A DNA stretch of 64,000 nt from Acidovorax soli (lineage in GTDB: Bacteria > Pseudomonadota > Gammaproteobacteria > Burkholderiales > Burkholderiaceae_C), in the NCBI RefSeq assembly GCF_014207955.1, contig NZ_JACHLK010000001.1, forward strand, positions 806,001-870,000, read 5' to 3'. A model generated the notes under the pieces. That model did no database searches. It had not been told where the DNA came from and saw only the letters and a list, made by a program, of their open reading frames with translations. A program made the position numbers and the translations under genes. Shown here piece by piece: positions 59,949-64,000 of this stretch; positions within the stretch are counted from its first letter, which is position 1, and each line of letters opens with the position of its first letter.

Positions 59949-60917
59949 TCAGAGGTCCAATACCAGCAGTGCGCTCTTGGCGCGTGAGCAGCAGGGCAGG
60001 CACTGTTCGCTCACGGCCTTTTCCTCATCGGTCAGGTACATGTCGCGGTGGTCGACATCGCCTTCGAGCACGCGCGTGAGGCAGGTGCCGCAGACGCCCT
60101 GCTCGCACGAGGTCATGATGTCCACGCCATGGGGGCGCAGCGCATCCACGATGGAGATGCCGGCCGGTATCGTGTAGGTGCTGCCCGTGCTGGCGATGCG
60201 CACCTCGAACGGGCCATCGCCCGAGGTGTCCTGCGCGGGCGCGCCGAAATACTCAAGGTGCACGCGGTCGGCCGGCCAGCCCAGGTTCTTCGCGGTGTTC
60301 ACCACATGGTCGATGAAGCCGGCCGGGCCGCAGACATACAGACGCGCGTCCGGGGCGATGTCGGCGAGCACGGCCATGAGGTCGAGCTTCTGCGCGGCGT
60401 CGCCATCGTCGGTGTGGATCTCCACATGCGGCGCCATGGCCGATGCCGCAATCTCCTGGGAAAATGCCGTGCGGGCGACGGAGCGCGTGCAGTAGTGCAG
60501 CGTGAAGTCGGCGCCCGTATTGGCGAGGCGCTCGGCCATGCACAGCAGCGGCGTCACGCCGATGCCGCCTGCCAGCAGCAGCGTGCGCTGCGCCGGGTGC
60601 AGCGCGAAGTGGTTGCGCGGGGTGCTGATGGTGAGCAGGTCGCCCTCGTGCACGGCATCGTGCATGCCCACGGAGCCGCCGCGCGAGGCGGCGTCGCGCA
60701 GCACCGCGATGCGGTAGCGGTGCTGCTCGCTCGCGCTGTTGCACAGCGAATACTGGCGCGTGATGCCCCCTGGCACATGCACATCGATGTGCGAACCCGC
60801 GCTGAAGGCGGGCAGCGGTGCGCCATCGGTGCGGGCCAGCTCGAAGCTGGCGATGCCCTCGGCCTCCAGCTGCTTGCGCACCACGCGCACCTGCAAGGTG
60901 TCCTGCGCGCCGCTCAT
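59949..60917 (-). CDS. VanB-type ferredoxin reductase of a Rieske oxygenase
   Basis: A 322-residue flavin and iron-sulfur reductase. The N-terminal domain binds the flavin ('ITRQYSLCNSASEQHRYRIAVLRD', RxYSL), the middle binds NAD(P)H ('LLLAGGIGVTPLLCMAERL', 'YVCGPAGFIDHVVNTA'), and the C-terminus has a plant-type [2Fe-2S] cluster ('CEQGVCGTC', 'CLPCCSRA'). It passes electrons to the co-transcribed Rieske protein, with which it overlaps by ATGA. The same class demethylates vanillate or related methoxyaromatics; the exact substrate is unknown. Confidence 0.9.
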   Translation of the reverse strand: MSGAQDTLQVRVVRKQLEAEGIASFELARTDGAPLPAFSAGSHIDVHVPGGITRQYSLCNSASEQHRYRIAVLRDAASRGGSVGMHDAVHEGDLLTISTPRNHFALHPAQRTLLLAGGIGVTPLLCMAERLANTGADFTLHYCTRSVARTAFSQEIAASAMAPHVEIHTDDGDAAQKLDLMAVLADIAPDARLYVCGPAGFIDHVVNTAKNLGWPADRVHLEYFGAPAQDTSGDGPFEVRIASTGSTYTIPAGISIVDALRPHGVDIMTSCEQGVCGTCLTRVLEGDVDHRDMYLTDEEKAVSEQCLPCCSRAKSALLVLDL

Positions 60918-61945
60918 GCTGCCTGCTCCGCGGCCAGGGTGCGGTCGATCAGCTTGCGCGACTGCACGCCACCCGCGTCGATGTTGAGCATGAGCAGCTT
61001 GCGCTCGGGGTGGCGCGTGAGGTTGAGCTGCTGCAGCTCCAGCATCTCCTGGTCCTCGGCGAAGATCTTGCCCTGGCCTTCGCGGATCTGCGCGGTGAGG
61101 GCCGGGTCACCGGGCTTGAAGTTGCGTGCCATGCCCCAGAAGTAGTGGATGGAGGTCTCGGTCTCGGGCGTGATGAAGTCCACCACGATGCTCGATGCCT
61201 TCTTGTCGGCCGGTGCCTCGTAGCCGCCATGGCCGGCCAGCGCCACGCCGACCTCGATCAGCACATGGCTCGGCGGCGTGAAGTGGCAGATCTGCCAGCG
61301 GTCCACCGGCTGGTCATCGGGCAGGCCGTTCATGCGCAGCGCCATCTGCCAGAACGGCGGTGCCTGGATGCCTTCCATGTGGCGGCTGGTGATGACCTCG
61401 TCGCCCTCGACGCGGGTCTTGCAGGGCACCTCGTCGATCTCCTTCTGGCCGATGCTGTTGGCGTGCACATAGGTCTCGTGCGTGAGGTCCATCAGGTTGT
61501 CGATCATCAGCCGGTAGTCGCAGGCGATGTGGTACAGCCCGCCGCCATAGGCCCAGTCGGGGCTCTCGGCCCAGTGCAGGTGGTGGATCTTGGCCGGGTC
61601 GGCCTGCGCCGCATCGCCGGGCCAGACCCAGATGAAGCCATAACGCTCCACCACGGGGAAGCTGCGCGTGCGCGGAAAGCCCTGCACCCGCTGGCCCGGC
61701 ATGGAGACGGCCTTGCCGTCGCAGCCCACGCGCAGGCCGTGGTAGCCGCACATCAGCTCGCCATCGCAGACCTTGCCCAGCGACAGCGGTGCGCCGCGGT
61801 GGGGGCAGAAGTCATCGAGCGCGGCGACCTGGCCCGGTGCGGGGCGGTAGAAGACGATCTTCTCGCCGCAGATGGTGCGGCCCAGGGGCTTGTCGGCAAT
61901 CTCGTCGGGCATGCAGGCGACGTACCAGGCGTTCTTCGGGAACAT
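60914..61945 (-). CDS. Rieske aromatic oxygenase, VanA-type
   Basis: A 343-residue single-component-type oxygenase subunit. The Rieske centre has Cys47, His49, Cys66 and His69 ('CPHRGAPLSLGKVCDGELMCGYHG'). The non-haem iron ligands lie in 'NLMDLTHETYVHANSIG' (His156, His161). The C-terminal domain is the substrate pocket of VanA-like O-demethylases. The order is oxygenase then reductase, transcribed away from the GntR gene. Identity of the substrate (vanillate-like methoxyaromatic or another aromatic acid) is open. Confidence 0.9.
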   Translation of the reverse strand: MFPKNAWYVACMPDEIADKPLGRTICGEKIVFYRPAPGQVAALDDFCPHRGAPLSLGKVCDGELMCGYHGLRVGCDGKAVSMPGQRVQGFPRTRSFPVVERYGFIWVWPGDAAQADPAKIHHLHWAESPDWAYGGGLYHIACDYRLMIDNLMDLTHETYVHANSIGQKEIDEVPCKTRVEGDEVITSRHMEGIQAPPFWQMALRMNGLPDDQPVDRWQICHFTPPSHVLIEVGVALAGHGGYEAPADKKASSIVVDFITPETETSIHYFWGMARNFKPGDPALTAQIREGQGKIFAEDQEMLELQQLNLTRHPERKLLMLNIDAGGVQSRKLIDRTLAAEQAA

Positions 61946-61993
61946 GGTGCTTGTCTCTCTCCGTGGGGTGGATCTGTTGGCGCCCGCAGGCTT

Positions 61994-62001
61994 GGTATAC
62001 A
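61994..62001. promoter_or_regulatory. GntR-type half-palindrome (GGTATACA)
   Basis: GGTATACA, one base off the TGTATACA motif of the region, 49 bp before the Rieske gene. Confidence 0.5.
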
Positions 62002-62057
62002 GCCGGCCCGCAAATCGCCGTGTTCATGGGCCTTATTCTGCGGAAAACCCGATTTTC

Positions 62058-62065
62058 TGTATACA
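62058..62065. promoter_or_regulatory. GntR operator TGTATACA
   Basis: Perfect TGTATACA palindrome between the Rieske and GntR genes, set in an AT-rich stretch ('TTTTCTGTATACATCG'). Confidence 0.65.
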
Positions 62066-62164
62066 TCGAAAACGCGAAAAGCAGTTATCGCAGCTGGGCA
62101 TACCACCTAGATCGTTGTTTTGTAAGGGGTTGGGGCGGTTGCCGATGGATGTGGATCGCATTTC

Positions 62165-62172
62165 TGTATACA
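62165..62172. promoter_or_regulatory. GntR operator TGTATACA
   Basis: Perfect TGTATACA palindrome 30 bp before the GntR start, within the divergent region. Confidence 0.65.
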
Positions 62173-62201
62173 GTCGCGCCGATTCCTCCGATATTTGCTG
62201 C

Positions 62202-62978
62202 ATGAACCACCCAGACCCCCAGGCGCTGGCCGCCCTTGGTGACGCCGCCGATGCGGGCGCCTCGCAATCGGTGAAGGCCCAGCTGCGGCTGCGCGAGATG
62301 ATCCTGGCCGGCGAGCTGGCCGGCGGCGCGCGCATTGCCGAGCTCACCCTGGTGGAGATGCTGGGCGTGTCGCGCACGCCGATCCGCGCGGCGCTGATGC
62401 GGCTCGAGCAGGAGGGCTTGCTGCACCGCCTGCCCGGCGGCGGCTATGCCGTGCGCACCTTTTCCGAGACCGATGTGGCCGACGCCATCGAGTTGCGCGG
62501 CACCATGGAAGGCTTGGCAGCGCGCCTGGCGGCCGAGCGCGGCGCGGATGCTGCGGTGCTGGCCGAGGCCGCGCAGTGCCTGGACGAGATTGACGCCGTG
62601 CTGGTGCCGCGCGCGCTCGACGACGAAGGCTTCTCAGCCTATGTGGCGCTCAATGCGCGCTTTCACCATCTGCTCGGCCGCATGGTGGGCAGCGAGGTCA
62701 TCGTGCGCGAGCTCGACCGCGTCAAGGGCCTGCCCTTTGCGTCGCCCTCGGCCTTCGTCGTGGTGCAGACGCATTCCCCCGAGGCCCGCGACATGCTGGT
62801 GATCGCCCAGGACCAGCACCGCCAGGTGCTCGATGCAATCACCCGGCGCGAGGGCGCCCGGGCCGAGGCCATCATGCGCGAGCACTCGCGCATCACGCGG
62901 CGCAACCTGCTCGCGGCCGTGCAGGCCGCACAGTTTCAGGGTTTACCCGGGGTTCAACTGATCCGGGATCACGTCTGA
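62202..62978 (+). CDS. GntR-family (FCD) transcriptional regulator
   Basis: A 258-residue GntR/FadR-type protein: HTH with 'SVKAQLRLREMILAGELAGGARIAELTLVEMLGVSRTPIRAALMRLEQEGLL' and an FCD all-helical effector domain with 'RGTMEGLAARLAAERGADA', 'NARFHHLLGRMVGSEV' and 'DQHRQVLDAITRREGARAEAIMREH' (metal or carboxylate-binding His residues). It is divergent from the Rieske operon with TGTATACA sites in between, so it probably represses these genes until the aromatic ligand binds. Confidence 0.92.
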   Translation: MNHPDPQALAALGDAADAGASQSVKAQLRLREMILAGELAGGARIAELTLVEMLGVSRTPIRAALMRLEQEGLLHRLPGGGYAVRTFSETDVADAIELRGTMEGLAARLAAERGADAAVLAEAAQCLDEIDAVLVPRALDDEGFSAYVALNARFHHLLGRMVGSEVIVRELDRVKGLPFASPSAFVVVQTHSPEARDMLVIAQDQHRQVLDAITRREGARAEAIMREHSRITRRNLLAAVQAAQFQGLPGVQLIRDHV

Positions 62979-63079
62979 TGGATAGCTGTTGCAAGTTATC
63001 ACAAACGGCGATATCTAAAAGTTGGAAATCCCGCTTGTGTAAGCTGGCACCTCCATAGAGACTCCGCCCAATCCACCGC

Positions 63080-63087
63080 TGTATACA
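63080..63087. promoter_or_regulatory. GntR operator TGTATACA before a binding-protein gene
   Basis: Perfect TGTATACA 26 bp before the start of the LivJ-type gene, making it a likely member of the same regulon. Confidence 0.6.
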
Positions 63088-63112
63088 ACGACACCCCAAG
63101 GAGACAAGCACC

Positions 63113-64000
63113 ATGCACAAACGCCACCTTCTGCGTGCCTCGGCCGCTGCCGCCGCCCTCATGGCCCTGGCCACCACCCTGCCGGCGATGGCCCAGGACA
63201 ATGTGTTCAAGATCGGCCTGATCCTGCCCATGACCGGCCAGCAGGCCACCACGGGCCGCCAGATCGAGGCCGCCGCGCGCCTGTACATGGCGCAAAACGG
63301 CGACACCGTGGCCGGCAAGAAGGTGCAGCTCATCATCAAGGACGACACCAGCCTGCCCGACGTGACGCGCCGCCTGGCGCAGGAACTGGTGGTCAACGAC
63401 AAGGTCAACGTGCTCGCGGGCATGGGCATTACTCCCTCGGCCATGGCCACGGCACCGCTGGCCACGCAGTCCAAGACCCCGCTGGTGGTGATGGCCGCGG
63501 CCACCTCCAGCATCACCGAGGCCTCGCCCTATGTGGTGCGCACCAGCTTCACACTGCCCCAGGTGTCGGTGGCCCTGGCCGACTGGGCGCCCAAGAACGG
63601 CATCAAGAAGGTGGTGACCCTGGTCAGCGACTACGGCCCGGGCATCGATGCCGAGAAGTTCTTCAACCAGCGCCTGGCCTTCAACGGCGGCCAGGTGACC
63701 GAGGCGCTGCGCGTGCCGCTGCGCAACCCCGACTTCGCGCCCTTCCTGCAGAAGGTGCGCGACGCCAAGCCCGATGCGCTGTTCGTTTTCGTGCCCTCGG
63801 GCGCGGGCGCTGCGGTGATGAAGCAGTTCCTGGAGCGCGGCATGGACAAGGCCGGCATCAAGCTCATCGCCACCGGTGACGTGACCGATGACGACCAGCT
63901 CAACGACATGGGCGATGGCGCCCTGGGCGTGGTCACCTCGCACCACTACTCGGCTGCCCACCCCTCGCCGCTGAACAAGAAGTTCGTCGAGGCCTTCGAG
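63113..64000 (+). CDS. LivJ-type ABC transporter substrate-binding protein, 3' end outside window
   Basis: The gene starts at the ATG at 63113, with AAGGAG upstream, and runs off the window end, so the first 296 residues are seen. It has a signal peptide ending 'TTLPAMAQ' and the family I start 'NVFKIGLILPMTGQQATTGRQIEAAARLYMAQNGDTVAG', then 'KKVQLIIKDDTSLPDVTRRLAQEL'. Such proteins feed branched-chain amino acids, aromatic acids or amides to Liv-type ABC importers. With the Rieske operon under the same TGTATACA-type control, an aromatic substrate is likely. Confidence 0.9.
   Translation, partial: MHKRHLLRASAAAAALMALATTLPAMAQDNVFKIGLILPMTGQQATTGRQIEAAARLYMAQNGDTVAGKKVQLIIKDDTSLPDVTRRLAQELVVNDKVNVLAGMGITPSAMATAPLATQSKTPLVVMAAATSSITEASPYVVRTSFTLPQVSVALADWAPKNGIKKVVTLVSDYGPGIDAEKFFNQRLAFNGGQVTEALRVPLRNPDFAPFLQKVRDAKPDALFVFVPSGAGAAVMKQFLERGMDKAGIKLIATGDVTDDDQLNDMGDGALGVVTSHHYSAAHPSPLNKKFVEAFE

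Noticed and set aside
62999..63961. Open frame of 320 codons on the - strand at the window end
   Set aside because: Antisense to the truncated LivJ-type gene, whose + strand frame has signal peptide, RBS and family motifs but no stop in the window.
1..64000. CRISPR arrays, tRNA or rRNA genes, complete transposons
   Set aside because: No regularly spaced direct repeats, no rRNA signature and no transposase frame were seen by eye; a dedicated tRNA search was not possible.

Overview
The window is dense, high-GC DNA with short intergenic gaps. It carries a betaproteobacterial housekeeping order (LysM protein and dprA divergent from def and fmt), many LysR regulators and a Bug-type solute receptor. 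This points to the Comamonadaceae (Acidovorax and relatives); genus is not resolved. No rRNA, tRNA, CRISPR array, phage or complete insertion sequence was recognised.

Layout. 0-9.4 kb is core: end of a DUF1631 gene, dprA, a LysM protein, def, a lipoprotein, fmt, an AzlCD exporter, pgk (with a clear terminator) and pyrF. 9.4-16.8 kb: LysR, a Bug receptor coupled to an aspartoacylase-like deacylase, a Fur-boxed TonB receptor with a PepSY protein, and a tyrosine phosphatase. 16.9-22.3 kb: small genes (exported protein, methyltransferase, DTW protein, acetyltransferase, two-CxxC protein), then an EamA exporter with an AraC regulator. 22.3-31.4 kb: LysR genes divergent from SDR or GST genes, most with a palindrome between them. 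31.4-38.7 kb: small stress or detoxification genes, including a TetR-controlled VOC, GFA, DUF1579 and MFS operon whose MFS gene is split by a 267-bp MITE-like element; then pirin. 38.8-44 kb: SlyD-like isomerase, FtrA with a rhodanese, another LysR/GST pair and a flavin-binding protein.

43.9-46.1 kb holds a two-gene predicted DNA-repair system: a radical SAM protein (TIGR03916 type) and its TIGR03915 partner, headed by a near-ideal LexA box. 46.1-51.6 kb is a Csu-type chaperone-usher pilus operon. 51.7-53.4 kb: response regulator and C26 amidotransferase. 53.6-59.2 kb: a large FecR-TPR-barrel protein overlapping a CHASE2 class III adenylate cyclase, probably one envelope-to-cAMP signalling unit. 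59.4-64 kb: ribosome-hibernation-type protein, a Rieske oxygenase with its reductase, a divergent GntR regulator and the start of a LivJ-type binding protein; TGTATACA sites link these promoters.

Two genome-scale features stand out. A structured repeat of about 130-150 bp fills exactly the three wide convergent junctions, with base-pair-preserving changes in its hairpin. A separate 267-bp palindromic element with perfect 29-bp ends interrupts the MFS gene.
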